DNA of 64,000 bases from Arthrinium phaeospermum (lineage: Eukaryota; Ascomycota; Sordariomycetes; Amphisphaeriales; Apiosporaceae). The position numbers and the translations under genes are program-made. Under the pieces are notes generated by a model that worked only from the letters and a program-made list of their open reading frames with translations, made no database searches and was not told where the DNA came from. The stretch covers positions 1,798,001 through 1,862,000 of the forward strand of contig QYRS01000008.1 of NCBI GenBank assembly GCA_006503535.1. Reading direction: 5' to 3'. Shown here piece after piece: positions 23,706 through 34,718 of the stretch (its first letter is position 1; each line of letters begins with the position of its first letter).

Positions 23706-24182
23706 GCAGCCACAATAACTATCACGCATCCAAGATGCGAGTTTCTTTTTTTGATCTTTGTTACTCTTTCCCTTTTCCCCTTTTTGTCCTTATCAATACT
23801 AGGTGTCGATGCTGGCGCGGGTGGCCTTATTTTGTTATAGGTAGTAATGCATACTTAGCAATGGCAAGTATAGATATTTAATGACAGTCGTTTTCATATT
23901 GACACCGTCATCTCCAACTCACATCATGTAGGGGATGGATGCATTGAATTGCGCAGATGCGGGTAAAGACGTAAGCAACCATCATGATCCTCAGATTCTA
24001 CACTATTTATCACGAAAGAGAGGATCGATATTAAGAATGAAAGGGAAGATAGTATTCTAAGTACTATATACAAGAAGCATCATCCAAAACGGTAAGATGG
24101 GAATTAGAAAGAAAAAGAAATGGCAAAATCCTAGAACCATCCACTGGAGTTCATCGGAACGGCAGGGTTCATCATTCATTCG
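23706..24182. other. Intergenic between tRNA-Tyr and GH16 gene
   Basis: About 480 AT-rich bases covering the tRNA terminator region and the 3' flank of the GH16 gene. No gene seen. Confidence 0.5.
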
Positions 24183-27100
24183 TTAATGATGATGCCGCCG
24201 ATGCATATGCTCCCGCTCCCGCCGGAACCACCGCCGATACGCCGCCATAGGCTGCGTCATCGTGTCGGCCGCCGTGGCCGCGGCCATCGTCGTCATCGAG
24301 TCGCCCGCCGCGCCACCGTCCTCGCCCGCCGCCATACCACCACTGCCCGAAATCGGCATCATCGTCGTCGCAGCATACATCTTTCCCGTGCCCGGTGGCA
24401 GCACTCCCGTCCCGCTGCCGATCGTGCCCGAGCCCCCGCCGCTCATCGGGAACGGCGGCTCTACCGTCACGGTGACCGGCGCCGCCGTAACCGTCACGTA
24501 GACGGTCGTGGGCTCGCAGCCCGCCGGGCAGGCCGGTCCACCGGGAACAGCGGCCGGGGCCTGGACGACGGGAGGTGCTCCTCCGGGCGCTTGCGATGGT
24601 GCGGGGGCAGGTGCCTCGCCTCCCTTGGGGGCCTGGGTCACTGGCGCCGTCGTCGACGCCCCGGGACGAATCGACAGCCGGTTGGTCATGGTCTTGGTGA
24701 GATACTCTGTATCCTGACCCGGAGCAGGAGCTGGACCGCCGGCAGGTGGTGGTTCTTTCGGCGCATTCTGGGGGTTGCTATTGCCAGCGGGGACGACCGT
24801 CAGCCTAGTCAAAGCAGGGTTGGCCGCAGGAGCTTCCTCGACGGGGCTGATTAAAGGGGGAAGACTAAAGCATGAGCCAGAGGACTTTGATACTAACGAG
24901 AAGAGAGAGGTGCATGAAAGGAAAGGGGGGAGGGTAGGAGGGGGGGGAAGAGAAGGAGGAAATGGCAACTAACCTCGGAGGTGGGGAGGAAACCATGGGA
25001 GCCACGGGAGAGCTGCCCATCGCAGCCGTGGACTCGGCCGCGCTATACTGATAACTCGGCACGTCCGACTTAGCCGCACCGGGCGCCACGACGGGCGCGA
25101 CGGCCGATTGCGTGACGGGGCAGACGGTAGTCGACAGCGCGATGATCTCCGTCGTCACCGCGCCCAGCTTGGCCGGGCAGTTCGTCACCTCGGGCCCACA
25201 CGACGTAACAGCTGCGAGGGAGAGTCACAAGTTAGCACCAGTATATATACTCATACAATGATGATGCACTTACTATAGACATTCGTCTGAAAGACGGTCG
25301 ACGTGGTAAACAACGGCGGCTGGCTCGCCACCACGGCCGCACTGGGCTGCTGCGAAGCGCTAGCCATCGGGCCGGGCATCGAGGCGTTGGCGTACGGGGC
25401 GGCTCCCACCACCGGCGAGATCCCCGGGGCGGCGGAGCCCGACTGCGCAGCAACATTACTACTACTTCCCAAAACCGGCGGCGGCAGCGGCGGCTTGGAC
25501 GACGACTCCTTGACGGGGCACACGGTGGTGTAGAGGGCCACCTGCTCCGTCGTGACGCTGCCCATCATCGAAGAGCACTCGGCGGCGCCCGGCGCGCACG
25601 AGCTGACGGTGTAGACGCTGCTGGTGAACACGGTCGACGTCGTCATCGGCGGCGGGCTCGAGGGCGCGGCGCTGCTGCCTGGGGCGGCGGACGGTAGGGC
25701 CTTGTCCAGGCTCGAGCCGCTGCTGGGCGGTGCGGATGCGGATGATGACATGGGCATGCTGCCAGAGGTTATTACCGGGGACGATGACGAGGACGACGAG
25801 GGCGGCATTCCCGGTGCGCTTGAGGAGGCGGAGGCGATCGCGGGGCTTGTGGAGGGGGCTGCTGCGATGGCGTTGACCTGGGGGTAGGTTATGCCGTCCA
25901 GGATCTTGTTGGTGACGGGGCAGATCGTCGTGTACAGAGACACCAGCTCGGTCGTCACTTCTCCCTTTGCAGGGCAGTTCTTGACTTCGGGGGCACACGA
26001 GGTAACTGTGAAAGGTTAGTAGGTGATATATATTTACCTCTGGGAAGGTCTAAAAGATCAAAGAAAGCGTAGGTCCCCTTCAAGGTACATAAACTTACCG
26101 GTATAGATATTCGTAGAATAAACAGTCGAGATAGAAGACGTGATAACCTGGCTACTGACGCTATAGGTACTCGGCATAGTCTGCGACGGAACCGGCGCAG
26201 CGGCCGAAGACGAAGACAAAGACGCCGCCGCCGCCGCACTCGACCCGCTCGAGCTCCCTGTCGTCGGGTAAAGAGAGGACGACGAGGAGATAGCGCCGAC
26301 CGAAGAGCTAAAGGACGAAATCGCACTGCTCATGGACTCGCTCGCGGAGACAGCCACCGAGGAGAGAGCAGAGGACCCGCTGACGAGCCGGGACATGGCG
26401 CTCGAAGACAAAGACAAGGATGACTGGGCGGCAGCGGGAGGAGCGGATGCCGACGCCGACGTCGTGGGCACCACCACCGACGCCGCAGCCTTTCCGGGGG
26501 TCAGGGTGACGGGGCAAACCGTCGTCGCGATCGAGACGAGCTCGGTCGTCACTGCCCCCTTGCCAGGGCAATCCTTGACTTCGGGCGCGCACGAGGTGAT
26601 GGTGTAGATGTTGGTGGAGTAGATGGTCGAGATGGACGACGTGGTGATCAAGCTGGCGCTAGCAGCAGCAGCAGCAGAAGAAGAAGATCCGGACGCCGCA
26701 CTAGACATACTCCCCGACTCGGAGACGGAGACGGAGGCGGACCCAGAGTGCGAGGCCGTCGCCGGGCTCGACTGCGATCCGGACGATGCGCTCTGGGAGA
26801 CAACGCTGTAGCCCGAGCTGGCTGACAAGCTGGAGCCACTGTGCGAGGAGGTGACGGCTGCAGAACCACTCGAACTACCCGTAACCGTGCCACCAATACT
26901 GGCAGACGACACCGCATAGGAAGAAGATCCCGTCGCGATGGACGACGAGCTCGTGCCCAGAATAAGGGAGCTGAGACTGCTCAAGATACCCCCCGTTGAT
27001 GTCGAGGGCCCGCCCGAGCTCGATACACCTCCCGAGGAGCTCACCAGGCTGGAAGCAGCACCAGAAGAAATCGCGTGCGAGGAGGAAGAGGGGGCGACTA

Positions 27101-28490
27101 CGCTGGAGGTGAGGAGCGTCGACGGCGCCGAAACCACCGCCGAGGACGGGATCCCCGAGGCCGCATAAGACGAGCCCGCCGCGTTCGAGGAGGAAGGGAG
27201 ACCAGACGCCGCGTAGGACGACGCCGCCGCTGCCGCCGCGCTCGATGTCAAGTGAGTCGATTGGGGCGGCGCTCCGCTGGACCCAGGGATGCCCGACGCA
27301 GCGTACGACTGGCCCGCGGCCGGGACACCGGAAGACCCCTTCGCCTCTGGTGGTGCTGGCGCCGAGGAAGCCGGAGGGCTCGACGACGCATGGGTCGATG
27401 GGCTGGGGGCGGCCGACGAAGCCGGAGGAGGAGGACTCGACGGGGGGTGCGATGATACAGGCGCAGGCGGCGCCCCTCCCGACGGGGCCGGGGAAACAGC
27501 GTACCCCCCACTCCCCACCTCTCTCTGGAAGTTGGGCAGCGAGACCGCCGGCGCCGACGACGCCGCAGGCAACGGCGGCGACGAACTAGCCGCCGGCTTC
27601 TTGGCGTCCGTCGTCGGGGGGACCTGGCAGCCGTCCTTGATGATCTGGATGCTGTTGCGCAGGCCCGACTTGCCGTTGTACTTGTACTGGCAGGCCGGGT
27701 ACTTGTTGGTGATATTCACGCTCCTCACATACGCCGTATAGGGCCCCCCCTTGAGGTCCGTCTCGCCGCCGGCCCACTTCTTGGTCCAGTAGCTGTTATC
27801 CGGGTCGCCGCCGTCCCAGACGCCGAGCTGGAGCTTCATGGGGCCCTGGGGCATCTTGGAGTAGGACGGGATGTCCTTGGCGCGGACCTCGCGCATGACC
27901 TTGCCGTCGACGAACCACCGGATGAAGTCGAAGTCCCACTCGACCGAGTACGTGTGGAACTCCTCGTACGGCTTGTGCACCCAAGGCTTGAACGTCGCGG
28001 CCCCGTCCCACGACTGGCTCTGCCCGAAGATGTTGGTCTGGATGACGTGCATGCCGTCGGCCGAGGGAAAAGGCGTGTTGCCGAACTGGTTGCCCGAGAA
28101 CTCCCAGTCGATCTCGTCGAGCGTGTCGCCCCACAGCACCGCGCTGCTGATGACACCCACCCCGGGCGCGATCTTCATGACCACGTCGTAGCGGCCGCCC
28201 AGCATGTAGAAGTCGGTCCACAGGTTGGGCGCGTCGCCCTTGTGGATGAAGCTGAACTCGGCGCCCTTGCTGTTGAAGTTGACGACCTCGTAGTCGGCCA
28301 TGATCCAGTTCGCGGGCAGCGACGTCGTCTTGGTGAAGTCGATGTAGTAGTTGCTCGCCGGCCACCCCTTCTTCGGCGGGCACTTGTCCGTGAGCATCGG
28401 GTTGCAGTCCGACGTGAGCTGGCCCTGGGCCAGCTGGGCCGCGAGGCCCAGCACGCTCAGTACGCCGTACAAATACTGACTTGTTGGCAT
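24183..28490 (-). CDS. Secreted GH16 Crh-like glucan-modifying enzyme with modular Ser-rich tail
   Basis: Four exons (28490-26099, 26005-25274, 25211-24974, 24846-24183) give 1341 residues. A signal peptide (about 1-23, cut after AQG) leads into a GH16 domain at about 25-290 with the catalytic motif DEIDWE at 125-130 (nucleophile E126, acid/base E130), as in the Crh/Crf group that joins chitin to beta-glucan in the wall. A tail of over 1000 residues follows, rich in Ser, Ala and Pro and likely heavily O-glycosylated. It carries four related Cys-containing modules of about 45 residues (T-x-x-V-Y-T-x-SCAPE, then VTTE, then TTVCPV). Introns of 93 and 62 nt interrupt modules 2 and 4. The C-terminus carries a TVYVTVTAAPVTVTV stretch and ends in a basic His-rich segment, with no hydrophobic GPI-attachment tail. 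Crh proteins are usually about 400 residues and GPI-anchored, so both length and ending are unusual. Confidence 0.88.
25112..25308 (-). repeat. GH16 tail Cys module 4 (split by intron)
   Basis: STVFQTNVYT in exon 2 continues as VTSCGPEVTNCPAK in exon 3. The 62-nt intron (25212-25273, donor GTAAGT) is at the same residue and phase as in module 2. Confidence 0.8.
25511..25645 (-). repeat. GH16 tail Cys module 3 (uninterrupted)
   Basis: A diverged copy within exon 2: STVFTSSVYTVSSCAP, then VTTEQVALYTTVCPVK. Confidence 0.8.
25911..26144 (-). repeat. GH16 tail Cys module 2 (split by intron)
   Basis: Residues about 783-829, nearly identical to module 1 at STVYSTNIYT and SCAPEVKNCP. A 93-nt intron (26006-26098, donor GTAAGT) falls after the Thr of NIYT in phase 1. 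Confidence 0.8.
26505..26645 (-). repeat. GH16 tail Cys module 1 (uninterrupted)
   Basis: Residues about 616-662 of the GH16 protein. Core motifs are STIYSTNIYTITSCAPE, VTTELVS and TTVCPVT. It lies wholly in exon 1. Confidence 0.8.
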
Positions 28491-29404
28491 AGTATTTTTG
28501 TATTTTCTTTTTTTCTTCTGCTGATAGACCTAGCAAAGGGTCGATTTACGATAAACAGGGTATCGTTTGGCTGCTGAAACAGGGACCAGGAGGCCTTGCC
28601 CAACATCCCAGATGCCGGCCATATGTGTAGGCCGGTTGATAAAGAGTCATTGTCAGGGTTGGGTGGGCGTCCACTTACAATAACGTCAAAGAGAATTTGG
28701 CAAAGTGTCGTCAATCGGTTGCCCCTTCCGGACATCGTCACTAGCAAGAGGAAATGTCATTGTGTACATGGAGATTACCGTCTTTAGCAGGGTGAGATTA
28801 GCCCCAAATTTGCACAATGCATTGCTCATACAAGTTATACAGCGGCAACTTATGCCACTGGCCATCTTTATGTGGCGCTGACAAATTGACAATGGCGATG
28901 GTGGGCGTAGGAGGCAACGTCGTTTGCCGAGTATGGTGGCACAACAAACACGAGGTCAGTTAGTCTGTATCAATCAGGACTCATGTATGTGTGTAGTGTG
29001 AGAGAGTATTTGGTGCCGGATTGACTATGGGTAGGAGAATCTGTTAAAAGGTAAGAGCAAAAATAAAGATAGGCGTGTGGACCTACGAAACATGGCATCG
29101 TCGACGGACAAAGACCGCTATAAGCGCCTCGAAGAGCGAGCGTCCGTTTTGTGTCAAGATGCGAGTATGAGAACCGACAGCCTATCAAATCAAGGCACAC
29201 ACAACACATGAACCGAACGGGATCTCAGTACATATGCAGGGACACAACCTGATATGTTCGTATAAATGATTCGGGACTTTAGCAAACATTTCTAATTTTC
29301 TTTTCCTTACTATCGACGACTTCTTTTCCGGTCGTGCCTTCTATGTAACAGGTGGTCTATTTGCTTTCGACGGCGGCACCCCTTTTTACATAACATACTC
29401 TCCC
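28491..29404. other. Divergent promoter region
   Basis: 914 bases between the GH16 gene (minus) and the HeLo-like gene (plus). No ORF, RNA or repeat is supportable. It should contain both promoters. Confidence 0.5.
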
Positions 29405-30247
29405 ATGGCCGGTATCCCGGAGCTCTTTTCCGTATCGTCCAGCGTAGTCACCATTTACCAAGCCAGCTCCCTAGCCCCATCCGCCGCAGTAGCCATGGAC
29501 CCCCTCACGGGCATTAATGTATCCCTGGGCATCGCGGGCAACGCGTTGTCTGGCCTCGTCGCCGTCTGGCAACTCATCAAGATTCACCAACAATTCAAGG
29601 ACGCCCCGAACAGCGCCAAGGTCTTCGTCAAGCTGCTGAAGCAGGTGACTGAGGACTTTGACCACGCCATGGTTCTCCGCACGCAGCTCCTCGAGACCCG
29701 CAAGCCGTCCAAGAAGACCATCCACGACAAATGGATCCACAAGGTCCTGCTGGACACTGTCGAGGAGCTCGACGACTTCGGCCGCTTACTTAACAAGAAG
29801 AGCGAAGGTAACACCGCCTCCACCAACACCAACACCACCGCCACGAAAGACTGGGACATCAAGGAGCGCGCTCGCTTCGTTCTCCGCGATGCAGAGGCTC
29901 TCAACTTCCACAAGGAGTCCCTTCGCGGGGCCCACAGCCGGCTCCTTGCGGCCATCACTACTATGGTCACTATGAACCCCGGCATGCTTGCGCCGTTATC
30001 ACGTCCAGTTGTTGGCAATCGTGTTCCAGGGCGTTCCAACTCAAACCCCGAGGTGTCCCAGCTGAAGCTGGGCCGTCCGAGCTCTAAAATGCCCTCTATC
30101 TCTTCTTCCGATGACGACGACGACGACATCAATGCGCCCAGAGAGTATTCGCCTAGCATCTCCTGTAAGTGCTTAATGCGACCAAATCAACAATATCACA
30201 TACATTCTCACACATACATAATAGCAAGCAAGTCCACAAACTTCTGA
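29405..30247 (+). CDS. HeLo-like / fungal STAND N-terminal-type helical protein
   Basis: Two exons (29405-30164, 30225-30247) give 260 residues. The second in-frame ATG at 29495 is an equally good start, because HeLo-like proteins typically begin Met-acidic-Pro-Leu and then a Gly-rich hydrophobic helix, as seen here (MDPLTGINVSLGIAGNALSG). Amphipathic helices follow to about residue 200 (VWQLIKIHQQF, FVKLLKQVTEDFDHAM, VLLDTVEELDDFGRLL), then a Ser/Asp-rich tail. Domains of this type form the N-termini of fungal NLR-like proteins and some cell-death effectors. Here it stands alone with no NACHT, NB-ARC or repeat domain. The family call rests on pattern only. The 60-nt intron is a multiple of three and lacks stops, so retention adds 20 residues without changing the end. 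Confidence 0.6.
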   Translation: MAGIPELFSVSSSVVTIYQASSLAPSAAVAMDPLTGINVSLGIAGNALSGLVAVWQLIKIHQQFKDAPNSAKVFVKLLKQVTEDFDHAMVLRTQLLETRKPSKKTIHDKWIHKVLLDTVEELDDFGRLLNKKSEGNTASTNTNTTATKDWDIKERARFVLRDAEALNFHKESLRGAHSRLLAAITTMVTMNPGMLAPLSRPVVGNRVPGRSNSNPEVSQLKLGRPSSKMPSISSSDDDDDDINAPREYSPSISCKCLMRPNQQYHIHSHTYIIASKSTNF

Positions 30248-30401
30248 GGGGTCCATAGGAAGCAGCTAATGGGGTGGAAGGAGACAATTTAGTTTTGCTT
30301 TATCTTGGAGTATTGTAATCAGGTTGCCAATGCTACTTGTATTCCAACTATTACCACACCACCTTCTCCAACCCACTCATTGGTGAATCACCCTAGTAGT
30401 A

Positions 30402-31489
30402 TCACAACTCCACGCGAGGGTCTCTGACGCATACCTCCTGTCGGGAATCCAGGCGGAATTGCTTGAGACCGGGAAACAGAACCAATTGTCGGCCTCGTCC
30501 GTCCAAGGCTGGCAATGACCAGTCGACCTGGATGGGATGGGGTTGTTCAAACAGCCTGAGGCCAAGCTGGGCTACTTCGCTAGCGATCAAGCCAAACTTC
30601 TCCAAGCACCTTTCATTGGATCGGCCGCTTCGCATCGGCTGCAGTACTTCCAGCAGCCGCGCCCCCATTGTCGCTATCACCTTGGCTTTCTCGTCATCAT
30701 CTAGCTCAGCAAGAGGGCTGGGCTGTCGTCGAGCCATGAGGAAGATGGTTATAGAGCGCCAGAAGTGGGCTTCTTTTGGCAACACTACATAAATCACCGC
30801 ATGAGTGGGTTGTTAGTGATTATTTGCCCAACGGCCCCTTCTCCTTTAGCAAGCCGCGACATGAATATGAATAGTATACTTACACTGCGGGCCGCATTGT
30901 GGCAAACCCATGGACGAAGACGGCACCAGCAAGTCCTGATAGAATCGTAGGACTTGTTTTGGTAACATGGTGTCGTCGGGGTTCCCGCCTGGGTTGATTC
31001 GTTCAAAAGGAGTCGGGCAACGTATGCTCTGAGGAATATCGTGCCCTGCGTCTTGATATGTACCTGGCGGAACCACTGGAGAGTCTCCGTGCTGTCCTTG
31101 CCGGGTATTGTAGGCGATAAAAGGCTTGACAGCTCCTGGAATTGACGCGTGTCTCTGGTGGTGGCTGCCGGCGGCTCTTGGAAGAATTGCAATACCCAGT
31201 TTTTTATGGCCGTCTCGATTTGGGACAGACCTCTTCGTAGTTCATCGTGAGGAGCTTCCTGGGGCAGTTCGTCCAAGTTCAAGTCCACGCCTGGTGCCTG
31301 GTGCCGACGTGGAGCCGGGGCCGGGGCCGGCGAGTGACTCCTTGGCCTTAGGACTTCTCGTGGTGTGTCGCGTTTCCCAGAGCGCGAGGCCATGAACCGA
31401 ATAAGGACAACTAGCAGCGCGCCACCAATGAAGCAAGCAATGCCCACGCCTGCCAATGCTCCACCCAAGGGTCCCCTTCGTGCTAGCAT
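30402..31489 (-). CDS. Single-pass membrane protein of unknown function
   Basis: The model has three exons (31489-31064, 31028-30884, 30784-30402) and 317 residues. The N-terminus is a membrane anchor (GALAGVGIACFIGGALLVVLI, residues about 9-30) followed by a basic stop-transfer patch (RSGKR), a Pro-rich linker and a helical C-terminal domain (LPKEAHFWRSITIFL, LDDDEKAKVIATMG). The second intron is convincing (GTAAGT...TGTAG, CACTAAC branch, phase 1). The first would be only 35 nt (GTACAT...CTCAG), which is short even for a fungus, so the switch there may instead be a frameshift. Upstream, 31490-31652 reads as a Thr/Ser-rich ectodomain in another frame and could belong to the same protein through a 46-nt intron, but no ATG is available for it. 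I do not recognise the C-terminal domain. Confidence 0.6.
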
Positions 31490-32091
31490 GGCCGTTGTGG
31501 TGATGGTCTGTAATCGTCGTCGGCCCTAGCGTACTTGCTATGTCTGCGAATACAGTAGCCCCTTTGGTAATCGCTAGCACAGAGGTAGGTGTGGTAGTTG
31601 TTAATGTAATAGCGGCCGTAGAATTGAGTATAGAAATTGGCGATGCAGCCACGCCTGTAACTTATGGTGCAATGGGCAGGCAATCTGGCAGTGACGACGT
31701 TGTTGAAGATTGGGGCAAAACTGCAAAGGCTCCGAGGGCTTCGTGGAAACAGCAAACAACCGAGTGAAGCACCTAAACACCAGTGAGTCAGATTACAGAA
31801 GCAATCTGGTGGGTGAAGACGAACGTGCCGAGTTGAGCCTGGCTGCTAGGGAAAAGTGTCGGGGGGTGCGGAAAACCCCCTCTACCCAGCCTGAAATTAC
31901 TCCTCGCTTCAGTCGGGATGCTGCAGGCTCGGTGGCATCAATCTATCTCGACTTGGTAGGAAGGTGTAACAGGCCCTCGCCATGTGATATGTGATCTAGC
32001 AAACACCTTTAGGCTACCCCCCATTCTTTTCTTGCCGTCCTAACCTCTTCTCGAGAGCTTCATCGCACGGAGCCCCTCACACACAGGTTTC
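31490..32091. other. Divergent region with possible Thr-rich exon on the minus strand
   Basis: 600 bases between the membrane-protein gene and the Hsp70-like gene. 31490-31652 (minus) encodes a Thr-rich stretch without an ATG. The rest looks like promoter sequence. Confidence 0.4.
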
Positions 32092-34718
32092 ATGAGCCTG
32101 GAAGCGAGAAGCTCTACCTCGCCGACGATGGACTCCGAGTTGGACCTCATTATCGGCATCGATGTGGGCGCCAGCTGTAAGTTACTATGTTTTGAATATG
32201 CTGTTCATGTCTGAATATGATCGAACAGGTACTGGTGTGGCCTACATCAATTTAACAAAGGTGAACGCCGACCGATCCAATGTTCGGACAATGACCCAAT
32301 GGCCTGGAAAGACAGCGGAATCCAAGGTCCCTACCATCATGATCTATGACAGCGCAGATGTCGACAAAGGGCCCGTTAGTTGGGGCTTCCAGAGCAGTGA
32401 GGAAAACAAGCAACAAAACAGGGAGGAAAACAAGAAAAGAGGTAGTCGTCGTCTACTGGCCGAATGGTTCAAGTTGGAATTCCAGCGCCCAAGTCAGAGC
32501 AACTCAAAGCTGCCGGATGTGGACACGCTGTATGGTGATTATCTCTCCAACCTTTACCGCCATATTCGTGACAGGCTTCCTCAACCCAAGTTCTTTGGGA
32601 AGAATGTGACCTGGGACACAGCTGCCGTTGAGTTCATCTTCAGTGTCCCTGCGACCTGGGGGACGGACGACACCGAGCGCTTCCTCGCTATCGCAAGAAA
32701 GGCCGGATTCGGCTCAGGATCCCATCGAATCGGTAATTGCCTCCAGGAGCCTCAGGCGGTAGCTGTCTACGCTGCCTACCAAGAACAGAACTTGCTCGCC
32801 GTATGTCTATCCGTCTGCTAGGCCGTCAAAGTAGTACTCGAGATGATATAAAAGCTAATCGGTGTCCCAGGCTGGAGACAATGTTCTGATTGTTGATGCC
32901 GGTGGTGGTACTGTAGTAAGTCAAAAGCTCATCAGGCAATTCCGTTATCCAATATTGGGAATGACTCACATCCGATCCAAGGACTTTTGCCTGCTCGAGG
33001 TTAAGAGCATGAACACTGAATACCCCAACTTGGTGGAGAAATTGCCCGTCGAAGGTACCTACCCAGGTTCCTAAGCACTAGGAACTAATGCCCCCCAGAA
33101 ATAACCACATGCTTACTTCAGTCCAGGGGATAACGTCGGCTCCCACATCATCGACGTGATGTTCCAGCAGCTTGCGGCCGAGAAGCTGGAGACACTCGGA
33201 CACGAACGACTGGGACTAGAATCGGCAACAGATATACAAGATACCGCCTGGCGCATGCGGCTTAGCGACGACTTCCAGAACCAAAAGATGAGACTGGGAG
33301 CGCCGTCCGAAGGCCAAGCAGAAGAGGCCTTCTACGTCAAAATGTTAGGAGCCTCAGTGGTCACGCCAGGGCCTGCGGATGAGGTCCACGTGGCCAATGG
33401 CGATGAAATGCCTTTTCAATAGTCCGTGCCTTCTTGCTTCCCCTTTTAGATTGTTGATGCAGCTAATACGAGACCTGACCCAGTCGCGAGCTGATGGCCC
33501 TCTTCGACGAGCAATGCCAAACAATCAAGACACATATGGATACAATGATTGAGCATTCTCAGCTTCACAAACAGCCAATTGTAAGACAAAGTCATATTGT
33601 TGGTTCATCCCGATAGCAAGCCGTCATCTAATCTAGCATTAGCAACACGTCATCTTCTCGGGCGGTCTAGGAGGCTCCCCTTACGTGCAGGAAACCCTTC
33701 GAAGCCAGTACGGCAAAGGCACCGCCCTCGAGAAAGCCGAGTTTCACGGTCTGGATCTGCCTCAGTTGTGTGTCTGCAAAGGCCTGGTCATCGACCGAAT
33801 TGAGAAGATGAAGTCGGGAAAATCTAGCTTCAGCAAGCTCTGTGCCCGGGTTTCGCTTGGGGTGCTCAAGCGGGAAAAGTACAGATCCGTGAAGAAATCC
33901 CACAGACGCGCGAAGAAGGAGAAGCGAACAGAGACCAAGAACAACCAGGAAGTCGTCCCTTTTGTCGAGTGGTATATCAAAAGGGTAAGTGAAGATATGA
34001 AGACATCCTATGTGTACTTGACGAAGCAAATACTCAGTCGAGATGTAGGGCAAACTTTATGATCCTGATAGACCTATATTCAAGGAGTCGCATATGTGCT
34101 TTGCTCCAACCGCCGAGGATCTCAGCCTTCATGGCCGGCTGACCATCGTCGAATCCAAAGATGCAAACCCGTCAAAGTACAAAGATGGGAAGGGGCAAGG
34201 TAAGGAGCTATATTTCCGGTCTTGCATTTCTCACCGGAAATTCCTGTGTTGTTGTAGTATGCTGATATCTTTCACCATTCGTTTAGACTGGAAGGAAATC
34301 AAGAAAATCCCCTTCAACTTTCATGGGCTTGAAGAAGAGAACATCCGCACGAAACATGGGAGTTGGTACAACAAGATGGTCGGGCAGAAGCCTTATCGGC
34401 AGGTCGACTTCGTGATTTCTGCCAAACTTGGTCCTGCCGGGGCCACCTTTGACTGCTGTAAGTCGCAGGCTTGACTATTCCTTTTTTTTCTCGGCTTAGG
34501 TAGCTGTATACTTAGGTCAGAAGGGTGTATATGACCAATCTTACCTAGCCTACCGGCAAGCTGCCTCTGTTATCATAACTAACGAGGGAACTTCTTCGTC
34601 TATAGTGAGCTCGAAGCAGCAGGGAATCAAGATGAACAATGATGCGCCAATCACAATGCAGCTGGACCAGGTGGATGTGGATACTGCAGAAGCTGCAGAC
34701 GCAACAGTCTTCACTTGA
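32092..34718 (+). CDS. Hsp70-like (Hsp12A-type) ATPase, ten exons
   Basis: Exons 32092-32176, 32229-32800, 32871-32915, 32982-33054, 33127-33421, 33484-33580, 33643-33984, 34049-34199, 34287-34457 and 34606-34718 give 647 residues with every phase consistent. The actin/Hsp70 ATPase motifs are present: phosphate 1 IIGIDVGASCTGVAY (20-34), phosphate 2 NVLIVDAGGGTVD (223-235) and the adenosine motif VIFSGGLGGSPYVQ (392-405). The second and third are rebuilt at splice junctions. Length and absence of a classical substrate-binding domain fit the fungal Hsp12A-like group rather than chaperone Hsp70. The last third (DWKEIKKIPFNFHGLEEEN and onward) is the family's beta-rich end. One donor (GTCCGT at 33422) is weak. 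These genes are variable in filamentous fungi and their function is largely unknown. A second ATG at 32128 could also start translation. Confidence 0.85.

Noticed and set aside
27954..28577. 207-codon plus-strand ORF opposite the GH16 domain
   Set aside because: Antisense of the GH16 exon with Val/Arg/Ala bias; no independent evidence.
29405..34718. Calling the HeLo-like region a full NLR or het locus
   Set aside because: No NACHT, NB-ARC, HET, WD40, ankyrin or TPR sequence is present; only the N-terminal-type domain is seen.
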